Of a stretch of 64,000 nt of DNA, positions 8,145-17,378 are shown piece by piece. Position 1 is the stretch's first letter; each line of letters starts with the position of its first letter. The stretch covers positions 496,001-560,000 of the forward strand of contig JBCCWO010000001.1 of assembly GCA_039193455.1 (NCBI GenBank), in the 5' to 3' direction. The DNA comes from JBCBGF01 sp039193455 (GTDB lineage: Bacteria > Pseudomonadota > Alphaproteobacteria > Rhodobacterales > Rhodobacteraceae). The notes below the pieces were generated by a model that saw only the letters and a list, made by a program, of their open reading frames with translations, had not been told where the DNA came from and did no database searches. The position numbers and the translations under genes were made by a program.

Positions 8145-9476
8145 TTAAGCGGCCAGAGCCTGCTCCACCGAACGGGACAGTTTCCCGACAAGCTCATCAA
8201 TCTGCGCCTCTTCGATTATGTACGGGGGCGCAATCAGCACGTGATCGCCGGATTTCCCATCGACCGTCCCGCCAGCGGGATAGACGATAAGCCCCTCGGC
8301 CATCGCAGCGGCCTTGATCCGGGCATGCAGTTTGCGCGCCGGGTCGAACGGGCGCTTGGTCTCGCGATCCTCAACAAGTTCGATGGCGCGGAACAGCCCG
8401 CGTCCCCGCACATCCCCAACATGCGGGTGCTGCCCGAACGCCGCCTGCAAGGCGGTGTGCAGCGTCTCGCCCCGTTCCTGCACCTGTGGGATCAAGCCAC
8501 GCTCCAAAATGGCGCGGACTACGGCCTCGCCAGCTGCGGCGGCCAGGGGATGTGCGTGATAGGTGTGGCCATGCAGGAAACTGCCTGATCCCTGCGCGAT
8601 TGCCTCATAAATGCGTCCCGAACACAGCATCGCGCCAATCGGCATGTAGCCTGCACCAAGCGCTTTGGCGACGGTGACGATGTCGGGTGCGATGCCATCT
8701 TGTTCACAGGCGAACAGACTGCCGGTCCGCCCAATCCCGCACATGACCTCATCAAGGATCAACAAAATCCCGTAGTGATCGCAAATCTCACGGATTCTCT
8801 TGAAATAGCCAGGCACGGATGGCACGGCCCCCGCCGTTGCCCCGACAACAGGCTCGGCCACGAAGGCCATCACGGTTTCCGGACCAAGACGCTCAATCTC
8901 GGCCTCAAGGGCGTTGGCGGCGCGTTGGCCATAGGCCTCGGGCGTCTCGTCTGGCTGGCGCTCGCGATACTCAAAGCACGGGTCAATATGGTGGGTCTCA
9001 ACCAGCAGGGGCGCATATTTTTCGCGCCGCCATGCGTTACCGCCGGTGGCCAGGGCGCCCAAGGTATTCCCGTGATAGCTTTGCTGCCGCGCAATCAGCC
9101 GATGCCGCTTTGGTTGCCCAATCTCGAGGAAAAACTGGCGCGCGAGCTTGATTGCGGCCTCTACCGCCTCGGACCCGCCCGACACAAGGTAGACACGGTC
9201 GATCCCCTCTGGCGCATTTGCGACCAGAAGATCGGCCAGACGTTCAGCCGGGCCGGAAGTGAAAAAGCCGGTATGGGCAAAGGCAACCTCATCAAGCTGG
9301 GCGTGGATCGCCGCGCGCACATCCTCATCCGAATGTCCGAGACACGACACCGCCGCCCCGCCGGAACCATCGAGATAGGCCTTGCCCTCGGCATCATAGA
9401 GATAGCACCCCTCGCCCCGTGCAACCCACGGCAGGGGGTTCGTCCCCCGCCCGAACACGTGGCTTGGCGCCGTCAT
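8145..9476 (-). CDS. Class III PLP-dependent aminotransferase
   Basis: A 443-residue fold-type I transaminase of the omega-amino acid/acetylornithine group. It shows LVSGGSEAVEAAIKLARQF (cofactor phosphate region), the SYHGNTLGALA segment, the LILDEVMCGIGRTG aspartate motif, and VAKALGAGYMPIGA, whose lysine should form the Schiff base with PLP. The amino donor cannot be deduced; family members act on beta-alanine, GABA, taurine, diamines and others. Its start overlaps the stop of the universal stress protein gene by four bases, and the pair follow a TAXI-TRAP transporter, suggesting it processes the imported compound or a product of it. Confidence 0.9.
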   Translation of the reverse strand: MTAPSHVFGRGTNPLPWVARGEGCYLYDAEGKAYLDGSGGAAVSCLGHSDEDVRAAIHAQLDEVAFAHTGFFTSGPAERLADLLVANAPEGIDRVYLVSGGSEAVEAAIKLARQFFLEIGQPKRHRLIARQQSYHGNTLGALATGGNAWRREKYAPLLVETHHIDPCFEYRERQPDETPEAYGQRAANALEAEIERLGPETVMAFVAEPVVGATAGAVPSVPGYFKRIREICDHYGILLILDEVMCGIGRTGSLFACEQDGIAPDIVTVAKALGAGYMPIGAMLCSGRIYEAIAQGSGSFLHGHTYHAHPLAAAAGEAVVRAILERGLIPQVQERGETLHTALQAAFGQHPHVGDVRGRGLFRAIELVEDRETKRPFDPARKLHARIKAAAMAEGLIVYPAGGTVDGKSGDHVLIAPPYIIEEAQIDELVGKLSRSVEQALAA

Positions 9477-9907
9477 GTTCCCCGCACCACGAAAACCGAT
9501 TGCTTCGCATGGCGCACCACGCGCGCGGCATTGGGGCCGATGAGGTAATCGGTCAATTCGGGATGATGGGAGCCCATGACGATGGCGTCCACGTCCAGCT
9601 TGTCTGCCGCGCTGATGATCTGATCATACACCCGGCCATGCATGACATGTGGATGCACGTCCGGACCTTCTGGCACGTTCTCGGCAATCCAGGCGGCCAG
9701 TTGTTCGCCCAGTTGATGCAGGGCGTTATCCTCAAACCCCGCCTCGAAATAGCTGCCAACGATGGACATTCCGAAATCCGGCATCACGGTGATCACATGC
9801 AGCGACCCGCCATCGCCCGCGCCCAACAGGTTCAGCGCAGCAGGCAGGGATTTCGACCAACTCGACGGCTCATTCAGATCGATGGGCAGAAGAACCTTGT
9901 TGAACAT
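9473..9907 (-). CDS. Universal stress protein (UspA family)
   Basis: A 144-residue UspA-fold protein: start KVLLPIDLNEPSSWSKSL, middle DVHPHVMHGRVYDQIISAA, and the C-terminal strand VFVVR. The usual ATP-loop pattern G-x2-G-x9-G-S/T is degenerate here (GSHHPELTDYLIGPNAARVV): the second glycine is histidine and the last small residue is proline, so ATP binding is doubtful. USPs encoded with TRAP transporters are known (TeaD of the ectoine transporter TeaABC), where they modulate transport. It sits 12 bases after the TRAP permease gene and overlaps the aminotransferase. Confidence 0.88.
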   Translation of the reverse strand: MFNKVLLPIDLNEPSSWSKSLPAALNLLGAGDGGSLHVITVMPDFGMSIVGSYFEAGFEDNALHQLGEQLAAWIAENVPEGPDVHPHVMHGRVYDQIISAADKLDVDAIVMGSHHPELTDYLIGPNAARVVRHAKQSVFVVRGT

Positions 9908-9919
9908 CTCTTCGCCTCC

Positions 9920-12556
9920 TTAAAACGCGGGCTGTGTCTGGCGCCGCCGTTGCAGCATGATCACGACCCCTAGCAGCAACAACGCCGGCAGGTAAAAGAC
10001 CTGCGCGGGCATCCGATCCTGCGGCACCTGGATCGAGGCCAGCGTCACCGGCTCGTCGGTGTAAAAGTCAAAGTCGATCAGCGCCTCGGCGGCTTCCGAC
10101 CCAAACATTGGCTCATCCAGGCGGGTGACGCCGTCCTCAGGCAGCAGCAACAGCCCGGTGTTGGTCAGGCGTTCGGCGGCCGAGGCGCCTTCGGCATTGA
10201 CCATAAGCGTCAGCTCTGCCGTTTCGCCGGTTTCGAAATCGGGGCCTTGGATCAGCAGGCGCAGTTGATCGCCCTCGGCCATTTCGCCCAGCACCGTCTC
10301 AAATTGCGATCCATCGACGGACCGGAACGGCGATTGCACCATATCAAGCCAGACGTTGGGCACAAAGAGCGTGAAGGCCACGAGCAACAGCGCAAGCGTT
10401 TCGTGGATCTTCGAGCGCGCGAGGAAATACCCTTGGGTCGCCGCGGCAAACAACAGCATGGCAAAGGTTGCGACAATGAACACAAACACCGCCTCAAGCA
10501 CCCCCGACCACGTGCCAAGATCGATCCCGTACAGGATCAGCGTGGGGTTGAAGATAAACAGGAACGGCAACGCGACGGTCCGCAATGAATAGAAGAAAGC
10601 GGTAAAGCCCGTCCTGATCGGGTCACCGCCCGAGACCGCCGCCGCGGCGAAACTCGCGAGCCCCACCGGGGGCGTCACATCCGCCATGATCCCGAAATAG
10701 AACACGAACAAATGCGCGGCGATCAGCGGCACAATCAGCCCTTCTTGGGCGCCCAGCGACACCACCACCGACGCCATAAGTGACGACACAACGATGTAGT
10801 TTGCGGTGGTTGGCAGGCCCATCCCGAGGATCAGAGAGAAGATACCGATCAGCACCAGCATCACGAACAGGATGCCACCCGACAACTGTTCGACCAGCCC
10901 GGCAAGTTCGGTCCCGATGGGGGTCCGGGTCACAGTTGCCACGATGATCCCCGCGGCGGCGGTGGCCACTCCAATGCCGATCATATTGCGCGCGCCGGCA
11001 ATCAGCCCCTCGCGCAGGTCGACAAAACCGGCCATGAACTCGGACCCGATCCGCGCCGCTTCGCCGCGGAACATCGCCTTGAGCGGACGCTGCGTGGCAA
11101 TGATCCCGATCATCAAGGCAGTCGCAAAGAACGCGGAGCGTGCAGGGCTTTGGCGTTCGACCATCAGGAACCAGACCAGAACGACGATGGGCAGGATGTA
11201 ATGCAGGCCCGTTGAGTAGATGTCCTTCACTTCCGGCAACTTGATCTCGGTAGCATTCGGATCGTCGACCTCAAGATCCGGCCGCCGTGCCGCAATGGCC
11301 ACCAGCCAGACATAGACAGCCGCCAGGACCGCCATCATGATCGGCCCGGTGAGGTCCGGCACCGCGCCGCGCAGCGCGTCAACGCCATAGATCAGCGCCG
11401 TGAACGCCGCCCCGGCGATGGCGAAGCCGATGAAGAACTTGGCAATCATCCCGGCAAAGCTCTTGGCCTCGCCCAGCGCCGGCATCTCTTTCTTCAGCGC
11501 CTCAAGGTGCACGATATAGACCAGCGCGATGTACGAGATCACGGCCGGAATGAAGGCGTGCTTGATCACCTCGACGTACGAGATCCCGATGAACTCCACC
11601 ATCAGGAACGCCGCAGCGCCCATCACCGGCGGCATGATCTGGCCGTTCACCGAAGACGCCACCTCGACCGAGCCTGCCTGTTCGCTGGTAAAACCCACGC
11701 GTTTCATCAAGGGAATGGTGAACGTCCCTGTCGTGACCACGTTGGCGATGGAGGATCCCGAGATGAGGCCCGTCATGGCCGAGCCCACGACGGCGGCCTT
11801 CGCGGGGCCACCGCGCAAGTGCCCGAGCCCTGCAAAGGCCAATTTAATGAAGTAGTTGCCTGCCCCCGCCTTATCGAGAAGCGAGCCGAACAGCACGAAC
11901 AGGAACACAAACGCGGTCGAGACGCCAAGCGGGATGCCAAACACACCGCCCGTGTCGAGCCATTGCGCGTTCATGAGAGAGGTAAAGGACAGCCCCTCAT
12001 GTTCGATAAGATCGGGGATCAGCCAGCCGGTGCCCATGTAGGCGTAGAGCAGGAAGATCGACCCAACGACGGTCAGCGCAGGCCCCAGCGCGCGACGGCT
12101 GGCCTCTAGCAGAACCAGAATGCCCACGGCGCCGATGATCACCTGTGTCTGCGTGGGCAGGCCCGACCGGGCCGTGAGGGCCAGCGTGTCGGCAAACCAG
12201 AAGATGTAGAACGTACAAAACCCACCGATCGCCATCAGCACCCAGTCCATGATCGGAATGCGATCGCGGGGCGAGTTCTTGAAGGCCGGATATGCGAGGA
12301 AGGCGAGAACGATGGCGAAGAACAGATGCAGGGGGCGCGTCTGGGACGAGTTCATCACTGGCAGGTACTCGCCAAACCACAACATCGGCTGGGCGATCCA
12401 AAGCTGGTAAAGCGACCAGACCAGCGCCAGTCCCGCAATCAAAAGTGCAACCGTTCGGTTTTTGGGATCGCGCGCACCGCTGTCGGTGCTGGCCACCAGA
12501 TCCTGAAGCTCTTCGTCGCTAAACTGGCGTTCTTCACGCGCATTCTGTTCGGCCAT
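9920..12556 (-). CDS. Fused TRAP transporter permease (DctQM type) with C-terminal DUF3394-like domain
   Basis: A very large membrane protein of 878 residues combining the small (Q) and large (M) TRAP subunits, the arrangement normally paired with TAXI binding proteins. Landmarks are FGSLLDKAGAGNYFIKLAFAG, GSAMTGLISGSSIANVVTTGTF, PVMGAAAFLMVEF and the second repeat GMGLPTTANYIVVSSLMA with PPVGLASFAAAAVSGGDP. After about residue 690 comes a C-terminal module with a soluble beta-rich part (about 735-850) flanked by helices, which I take for the DUF3394 domain seen on such permeases. It follows the TAXI gene with an intervening hairpin. Confidence 0.93.
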   Translation of the reverse strand: MAEQNAREERQFSDEELQDLVASTDSGARDPKNRTVALLIAGLALVWSLYQLWIAQPMLWFGEYLPVMNSSQTRPLHLFFAIVLAFLAYPAFKNSPRDRIPIMDWVLMAIGGFCTFYIFWFADTLALTARSGLPTQTQVIIGAVGILVLLEASRRALGPALTVVGSIFLLYAYMGTGWLIPDLIEHEGLSFTSLMNAQWLDTGGVFGIPLGVSTAFVFLFVLFGSLLDKAGAGNYFIKLAFAGLGHLRGGPAKAAVVGSAMTGLISGSSIANVVTTGTFTIPLMKRVGFTSEQAGSVEVASSVNGQIMPPVMGAAAFLMVEFIGISYVEVIKHAFIPAVISYIALVYIVHLEALKKEMPALGEAKSFAGMIAKFFIGFAIAGAAFTALIYGVDALRGAVPDLTGPIMMAVLAAVYVWLVAIAARRPDLEVDDPNATEIKLPEVKDIYSTGLHYILPIVVLVWFLMVERQSPARSAFFATALMIGIIATQRPLKAMFRGEAARIGSEFMAGFVDLREGLIAGARNMIGIGVATAAAGIIVATVTRTPIGTELAGLVEQLSGGILFVMLVLIGIFSLILGMGLPTTANYIVVSSLMASVVVSLGAQEGLIVPLIAAHLFVFYFGIMADVTPPVGLASFAAAAVSGGDPIRTGFTAFFYSLRTVALPFLFIFNPTLILYGIDLGTWSGVLEAVFVFIVATFAMLLFAAATQGYFLARSKIHETLALLLVAFTLFVPNVWLDMVQSPFRSVDGSQFETVLGEMAEGDQLRLLIQGPDFETGETAELTLMVNAEGASAAERLTNTGLLLLPEDGVTRLDEPMFGSEAAEALIDFDFYTDEPVTLASIQVPQDRMPAQVFYLPALLLLGVVIMLQRRRQTQPAF

Positions 12557-12594
12557 GTCGCTGTCCCCTCGCGCGGCGTCCCCGTTTTTTTGGT

Positions 12595-12622
12595 CCCGGG
12601 GCGGCGTGGTAGCCGCCCCGGG
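12595..12622 (-). other. Intercistronic hairpin between the TAXI binding-protein and TRAP permease genes
   Basis: A perfect inverted repeat: arm CCCGGGGCGGC at 12595-12605, six-base loop, arm GCCGCCCCGGG at 12612-12622. In the minus-strand transcript it lies between the binding-protein stop (12644) and the permease start (12556). A run of A, not U, follows in that direction, so it is not a standard intrinsic terminator. Such hairpins commonly stabilise the binding-protein part of transporter mRNAs and lower expression of the downstream permease. Confidence 0.8.
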
Positions 12623-12643
12623 AGGTGTTTTGGTGCCCGAGCG

Positions 12644-13612
12644 TTATTCGATCAGGCCGGCCTCACGGTAATACCGCTCGGCGCCGGGATGCAGCGGGGC
12701 CGACAGGCTGTCATTGGCCATCTCTGACGGGTCGAGGTTGGCAAAGGCTGGGTGCAGCCCTTTGAACTGATCGATGTTCTCAAACACCGCTTTGACCACC
12801 TCGTAGACCACGTCTTCCGAGACATTGGCAGACGTCACAAAGGTTGCGCCCACGCCAAAGGTCTGCACGTCGCCGTCATTGCCACGATAAAGCCCGCCGG
12901 GAATGGTCGCCGTCCGGTAGAAGCTGTTGTCATTGACCAGCATCTGGGTGGCGTCGTTGTCGACGCTGACCAGCACGCTGTCGCAGGCCGTGGTCGCCTC
13001 TTGGATCGAGCCCGACGGATGGCCCACAGTGTAGATCATCGCATCGATGTTGTTGTCACACAGCGCCTGCGATTGCTCGGCGGCCTGAAGCTCGGATGCG
13101 ACGGCAAAGTCGTCCATCGTCCAGCCCATGGCCTCCATCAGCACTTCCATTGTGCCGCGCTGACCGGAGCCCGGGTTGCCAACGTTCACGCGCTTGCCTT
13201 TGAGATCCTCAAAGGTTGCGATGCCGGCATCTGCGCGCGCGACAACCGTGAAGGGTTCCGGGTGGACCGAGAAGACGGCCCGCAGTTCCTCGAAGGGCCC
13301 CTGCTCTTCAAAACGCGATGTGCCGTTGAAGGCGTGGAATTGCCAGTCGGACTGTGCAACGCCGAACTCAAGCTCGCCATTGCGGATGGCGTTGATGTTG
13401 AAGACCGATCCACCGGTGGACTCAGCGCCGCAGCGAATGCCGTGTTCGGCCCGTCCGGGCCGCAGCATCCGACAGATCGCGCCCCCCGTCGGGTAGTAGA
13501 CGCCGGTGACGCCGCCTGTGCCGATCGTGATAAACGTGTCCTGTGCGACGGCGTCCCCAGCGCCAAACGCGGTGGCCGCCGCAACGACGGCCCCAACGAT
13601 ATGCTTGTTCAT
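12644..13612 (-). CDS. TAXI family TRAP transporter solute-binding protein
   Basis: Periplasmic binding protein, 322 residues, with a signal peptide (cleavage probably after DAVAQ around residue 24). TAXI family features: FITIGTGGVTGVYYPTGGAIC just after the signal, GIRCGAESTGGSVFNINAI, and GKRVNVGNPGSGQRGTMEVL. Characterised TAXI proteins bind dicarboxylates or acidic amino acids, but this ligand is unknown. A good ribosome site (GGGAGA) precedes the ATG. First gene of the TAXI-TRAP-USP-aminotransferase operon; 166 bases separate it from the monooxygenase gene upstream. Confidence 0.93.
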   Translation of the reverse strand: MNKHIVGAVVAAATAFGAGDAVAQDTFITIGTGGVTGVYYPTGGAICRMLRPGRAEHGIRCGAESTGGSVFNINAIRNGELEFGVAQSDWQFHAFNGTSRFEEQGPFEELRAVFSVHPEPFTVVARADAGIATFEDLKGKRVNVGNPGSGQRGTMEVLMEAMGWTMDDFAVASELQAAEQSQALCDNNIDAMIYTVGHPSGSIQEATTACDSVLVSVDNDATQMLVNDNSFYRTATIPGGLYRGNDGDVQTFGVGATFVTSANVSEDVVYEVVKAVFENIDQFKGLHPAFANLDPSEMANDSLSAPLHPGAERYYREAGLIE

Positions 13613-13778
13613 GAGTATCTCCCTGTTTTAATGGTCAAGATGACCTCGATACGGTGAACCCAGCGCGGCGCGCGCGTCAAGAGCGAGACGCACGCGGTCG
13701 CGTTACCGGATGTCGGAAATGACCGTTTCTATGCGGGAACGGATGCGCTGAAGCGGCACGTGCCCCGCGCGGCTCCGG

Positions 13779-15365
13779 TTAAAGCGCGTCGGTCAGGGCC
13801 CGACCGCCGATGGCACACGACAGGACGGCGTGGGCGTCTGGGCATGCGTCAGCGGCCCAGGCGACGAAACCGTCGGGTCGCAGCAGGATACGGGATGCGC
13901 AATAGGTCTTCGCCACTTCCGGGGCGGGCTCGGACCGAACGTCTAGCGGCACATTCAGCGCACGCGCGGCTTCCGTGAAATCGCGAGTATCTTGGCCGAG
14001 ATTCACCAATGTAAAACCCGAGGCGTCCAGGCGCCCGGGGAGCTGTTGCCCGCTGGGCAGCACTTGGGGCGGCAGGTGCTGACCGGCCCGCGCGGCCATA
14101 TCATGTGCGCCAACGGCGGAGGGCGTAGCTTCAGTTGCGCCGCTGATCACGGGCGAACCACAGTAGTGAGGGCGAAAACTGTCGATCCCTTGTTGCGCCC
14201 CGCCCTCAGACCGCTCGGACCACGCCGCCTCAAACGCGCTCAGATCCCGCGCGGGGTCATGTGCCCTGACAAAGGCCCGGTCGTCGCGAATGAACCGCTC
14301 AATAAAGCTCTCTGCCGTGGACGCGAAAACGGGCCTGCGTTCCGCCTCGTAGCTGTCTAGGAGGCCACCGCCGCCCCACCCGTCCAATACGGCAGCAAGC
14401 TTCCATCCAAGGTTGCGGGCATCCTCCAACCCGGTATTGATCCCATAGCCGCCATAGGGTGGATGGCTGTGCGCCGCGTCGCCTGCGATGAACACGCGCC
14501 CCGTTCGATATTGATCCGCCAGCGTAATCCGCAGATCCCAGAACCCGATATATTCGGTCTCAAGCACCACGGGGGCACCAATCGCGCCTTGGATATAGGC
14601 CGCGAAGTCAAAGGTCTCTCGGTCAGTGTCCGCCGGAATCGGCGCATGGAAAAAGAACGTCTGCCCCCATTCCACCATCCCGAAGAACTGCCAATAGCCG
14701 TCAAGATTGGGGTGAAGGACGTTGTAGAACTGCTTGTCAGGAAAACGGTCTTGCAGAAGTTCGAAGAACTCGGGCGAGCGGAACACGACCAGAACCATCA
14801 ACTTGTCATGGTCCTGTCTGGTCTCGGTGATCCCCGCGGCGTCACGCAACCGCGAGTGGCTGCCTTCGCAGGCCACGCCATAGCGGCCCTGAAGGCTGCG
14901 GGTCTCACCATTGCGCGCGGCTTGCAGCGTCACGCTGCCATCATCCTGCACGTGGCCCACGGTCTTCCAGCCAAAGTATGTCTCGACCGAGCCCAGTTCA
15001 GCGACGCGGTCCCGCAGCACAGCCTCGGTGGCGTATTGCGGCAAACGCTCATTCGCTGCGCTGTAGAACGGGGCGACCGAGGCCCGCTTGAACCAATCGT
15101 AGTGATAGCCGGAGGTCAGCGTGCCATAGGCCGTCAACCCGCCCAGTCCCACGCCCTTTGGAATGGTCTTGGCCGCGCGGATCGCGTCTTCCACGCCCCA
15201 GGACGCCATGTGTTCCATTGTGCGCTGGGTCAGGTTCTGGCCCTTGGGGATCCGGGGCGGTGTCTCGTTGCGCTCGACCACGGCAACATGCCGCCCGCGC
15301 TGGCCTAGCTCGATCGCCAGCCCCAGCCCGACAGGGCCCCCGCCCGAGATTACGACGTCATACAC
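13779..15365 (-). CDS. FAD-dependent monooxygenase (aromatic hydroxylase type)
   Basis: A 528-residue class A flavoprotein monooxygenase like phenol or 3-(3-hydroxyphenyl)propionate hydroxylases. The dinucleotide-binding motif is VVISGGGPVGLGLAIELGQ at residues 4-22. The second FAD motif reads VFIAGDAAHSHPPYGGYG, followed by GLEDARNLGWKLAAVLDG. The C-terminal 130 residues form the thioredoxin-like extension usual for this group. It would use NAD(P)H and O2 to hydroxylate a phenolic or heteroaromatic substrate. Gene lies upstream of, and in the same direction as, the TAXI operon, and is divergent from the TauE gene (50-base gap). Confidence 0.88.
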   Translation of the reverse strand: MYDVVISGGGPVGLGLAIELGQRGRHVAVVERNETPPRIPKGQNLTQRTMEHMASWGVEDAIRAAKTIPKGVGLGGLTAYGTLTSGYHYDWFKRASVAPFYSAANERLPQYATEAVLRDRVAELGSVETYFGWKTVGHVQDDGSVTLQAARNGETRSLQGRYGVACEGSHSRLRDAAGITETRQDHDKLMVLVVFRSPEFFELLQDRFPDKQFYNVLHPNLDGYWQFFGMVEWGQTFFFHAPIPADTDRETFDFAAYIQGAIGAPVVLETEYIGFWDLRITLADQYRTGRVFIAGDAAHSHPPYGGYGINTGLEDARNLGWKLAAVLDGWGGGGLLDSYEAERRPVFASTAESFIERFIRDDRAFVRAHDPARDLSAFEAAWSERSEGGAQQGIDSFRPHYCGSPVISGATEATPSAVGAHDMAARAGQHLPPQVLPSGQQLPGRLDASGFTLVNLGQDTRDFTEAARALNVPLDVRSEPAPEVAKTYCASRILLRPDGFVAWAADACPDAHAVLSCAIGGRALTDAL

Positions 15366-15415
15366 GGCAAGGTCCCCGGCTTGACACCCGGCCCACCCCG
15401 GCGCAGGCAGCGGCC

Positions 15416-16165
15416 ATGCCCGCGCTTGATCCGCTCTCGTACCTGGCGATCTTTGCCGCCCTTGCCTTGGGCGGGATCCTCAAGGGCGCGACGGGGGCTG
15501 GAGTCCCGGTGATCGCAGTGCCGGTGATCGCCGCGGTCGTGGATGTGCGCTTTGCCGTGGTGATCATGGTGATGGTCAACCTTGTATCGAACGTGCAGCA
15601 ACTCTGGCGCTTCCGCAGCCATCGCATCGACGGAGGCTTTGCGGCGCGCTTTGCAATCGCCGGTGCCCTGGGCGCGTTGGCGGGCACGGCCCTGCTGGTT
15701 GCGCTGGACGAAGATGTGCTCTCCGCGCTTTTGGCGGGTGTGGTCTTTGCGTATGTCGGCCTCAGGTTGGCGCGCCCATCCTTTCGCCTCGCGATGGATC
15801 GGGCCTGGCGCTGGGTGGTGCCCGCGGGCTTTGTGGGCGGTGTGTTCCAGGGCGCCGCAGGGATCTCAGCCCCGGTTTCCGTCAGTTTCCTCAACGCGGT
15901 CCGGCTGGAACGTCCGACCTTTATCTTCACGATCTCGGCCTTCTTCACCAGCATGGGTCTGGCACAGCTTCCCGCGCTGCTCGCCTCGGGCCTGATGACC
16001 CTGCAAATCCTCGGCCTCAGCTTCGTGGCCATCCTGCCGGTGCTGGCCTTCATGCCGCTGGGCGACTGGTTGGGCAAGCGCGCCTCACCCGAGGTGTTCG
16101 ACAAGGTCATCCTGGTTTTCCTGAGCCTGCTTGCCCTGCGGTTAGCCTCGCAATTGATCCTGTAG
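15416..16165 (+). CDS. TauE/SafE (TSUP) family membrane exporter
   Basis: A 249-residue integral membrane protein of the TSUP superfamily, with the N-terminal motif ALGGILKGATGAGVPVIAVP and its repeat in the second half (VPAGFVGGVFQGAAGISAPV), giving 7-8 helices. Family members carry sulfite, sulfoacetate or other organic anions. I chose the ATG at 15416 because the frame upstream of it is arginine/proline-rich read-through antisense to the monooxygenase gene. Convergent with the OsmC gene. Confidence 0.87.
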   Translation: MPALDPLSYLAIFAALALGGILKGATGAGVPVIAVPVIAAVVDVRFAVVIMVMVNLVSNVQQLWRFRSHRIDGGFAARFAIAGALGALAGTALLVALDEDVLSALLAGVVFAYVGLRLARPSFRLAMDRAWRWVVPAGFVGGVFQGAAGISAPVSVSFLNAVRLERPTFIFTISAFFTSMGLAQLPALLASGLMTLQILGLSFVAILPVLAFMPLGDWLGKRASPEVFDKVILVFLSLLALRLASQLIL

Positions 16166-16180
16166 CCGCAGCCAAACGCC

Positions 16181-17353
16181 CTAAACCCGCGTCACCTTGA
16201 GCTTGGTCTTCAGGTCCGTCCGGCAAAAGGCGTGCAGAAAGCAGGTCTGCTCGGACACGTCCAACATATCGCGGGCCACATCGTCACCTTCGGTGGTGGT
16301 CAGGTGCACGTGGGTTTCCACCGGATCAGCCTCCCCCGCCTTGCCCGTACCGCCCGACGCGCCGCCGAGGCTGAAATGCGTATCCTGCACGATGGCGTAT
16401 TCCGGCAGGTCGAGCTTTTCCATCGACGCCATGCGCCCGAACTGGGTCATGAAACAGAACGCAATCCCCGCCGAGATGTAGCTCACGGCATCCGGCGCAC
16501 GACCCTCTTCATCGCTGAGGAAGCGAAAGATGCTGCCGTGGGGCGAGTAGAGATGCTGCTCAATCTCTTTCACGCCGTCCTCGCGCAGGGTGCAGATACC
16601 CGCTGGGTTCAGCGTCCGATCCTGGTGGTCGCTGAGGCTCGACGCAGCGGCTTTGGTCCCCTTCGCCACGGCCTTTTCGGGCGACATGCCAAATCGCTCG
16701 ATCAGCTTTAGATCGCCCTGCGTCATTTCAATGGCCGCTGGTGCCGGGACAGAAATCACATCCGCCGCAAGCGCCTGGGCCTGCCCGGTTTCGATCTGCG
16801 CGCCGTTCTTGGTCAGCGTAAAGAGCGACGGTAGCTGCCCGCGCATCAGCCCGTTCAGCGGCGAGGCATGGACGGCGTTCATCAAAAGCTCCTGCAGGGC
16901 CGCATCCTCGAGGTCGCAATCGACCTCAACCTCCAGTTCCACCGGCAGCGCCCCGCCAACCATTGTCCGCTGCCGCATCGACCCCTGCATCGTGTAGTAA
17001 TTGTTTTGGATCAGCCGCAGCTTGCGAAGCGCTACGCCCTGTTGGGCCGCCAAAGCCGTGATTTCATTCATATACGCACTGACCATGCCGGTCGTCAGAA
17101 ACGCCAGCGGACAGGGCGCAGCATCGTGGCCCGACAGATAGGCCCCTTCGTCGGACACCAGCCGCCAGGTCTGGCGCGACCGGGCCGACGTCACCAAAGC
17201 CTCTTTCTGGAACCCGGAGAGCGACCGCACGATGGTGCGCACCTCATCGCCCTTGCGGTTGTCGGGTGCTGTCAGGCCCAGCTCGCCGGCATTGGCCACG
17301 CGAAAGAACGGGGCATTGCCGGATGCTCCAATGATGTCTTCACCAAGTTTCAT
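16181..17353 (-). CDS. Tandem OsmC-like domain protein
   Basis: A 390-residue protein with two OsmC/Ohr-type domains. The first (about 35-190) has PCPLAFLTTGMVSAYMNEI and the OsmC-like ASPLNGLM helix, where the second peroxidatic-site cysteine is replaced by serine. The second (about 200-385) has ISAGIAFCFMTQFGRMA and QTCFLHAFCRT, keeping a cysteine at both expected sites. OsmC proteins reduce organic hydroperoxides with paired cysteines; here only the second domain looks competent. The gene is 25 bases after dctM on the same strand, so it belongs to the DctPQM transcript. Fused OsmC proteins of this size occur in proteobacteria without a defined role. Confidence 0.78.
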   Translation of the reverse strand: MKLGEDIIGASGNAPFFRVANAGELGLTAPDNRKGDEVRTIVRSLSGFQKEALVTSARSRQTWRLVSDEGAYLSGHDAAPCPLAFLTTGMVSAYMNEITALAAQQGVALRKLRLIQNNYYTMQGSMRQRTMVGGALPVELEVEVDCDLEDAALQELLMNAVHASPLNGLMRGQLPSLFTLTKNGAQIETGQAQALAADVISVPAPAAIEMTQGDLKLIERFGMSPEKAVAKGTKAAASSLSDHQDRTLNPAGICTLREDGVKEIEQHLYSPHGSIFRFLSDEEGRAPDAVSYISAGIAFCFMTQFGRMASMEKLDLPEYAIVQDTHFSLGGASGGTGKAGEADPVETHVHLTTTEGDDVARDMLDVSEQTCFLHAFCRTDLKTKLKVTRV

Positions 17354-17378
17354 GGGGTCACTCCATAGGTAGGCGGCG

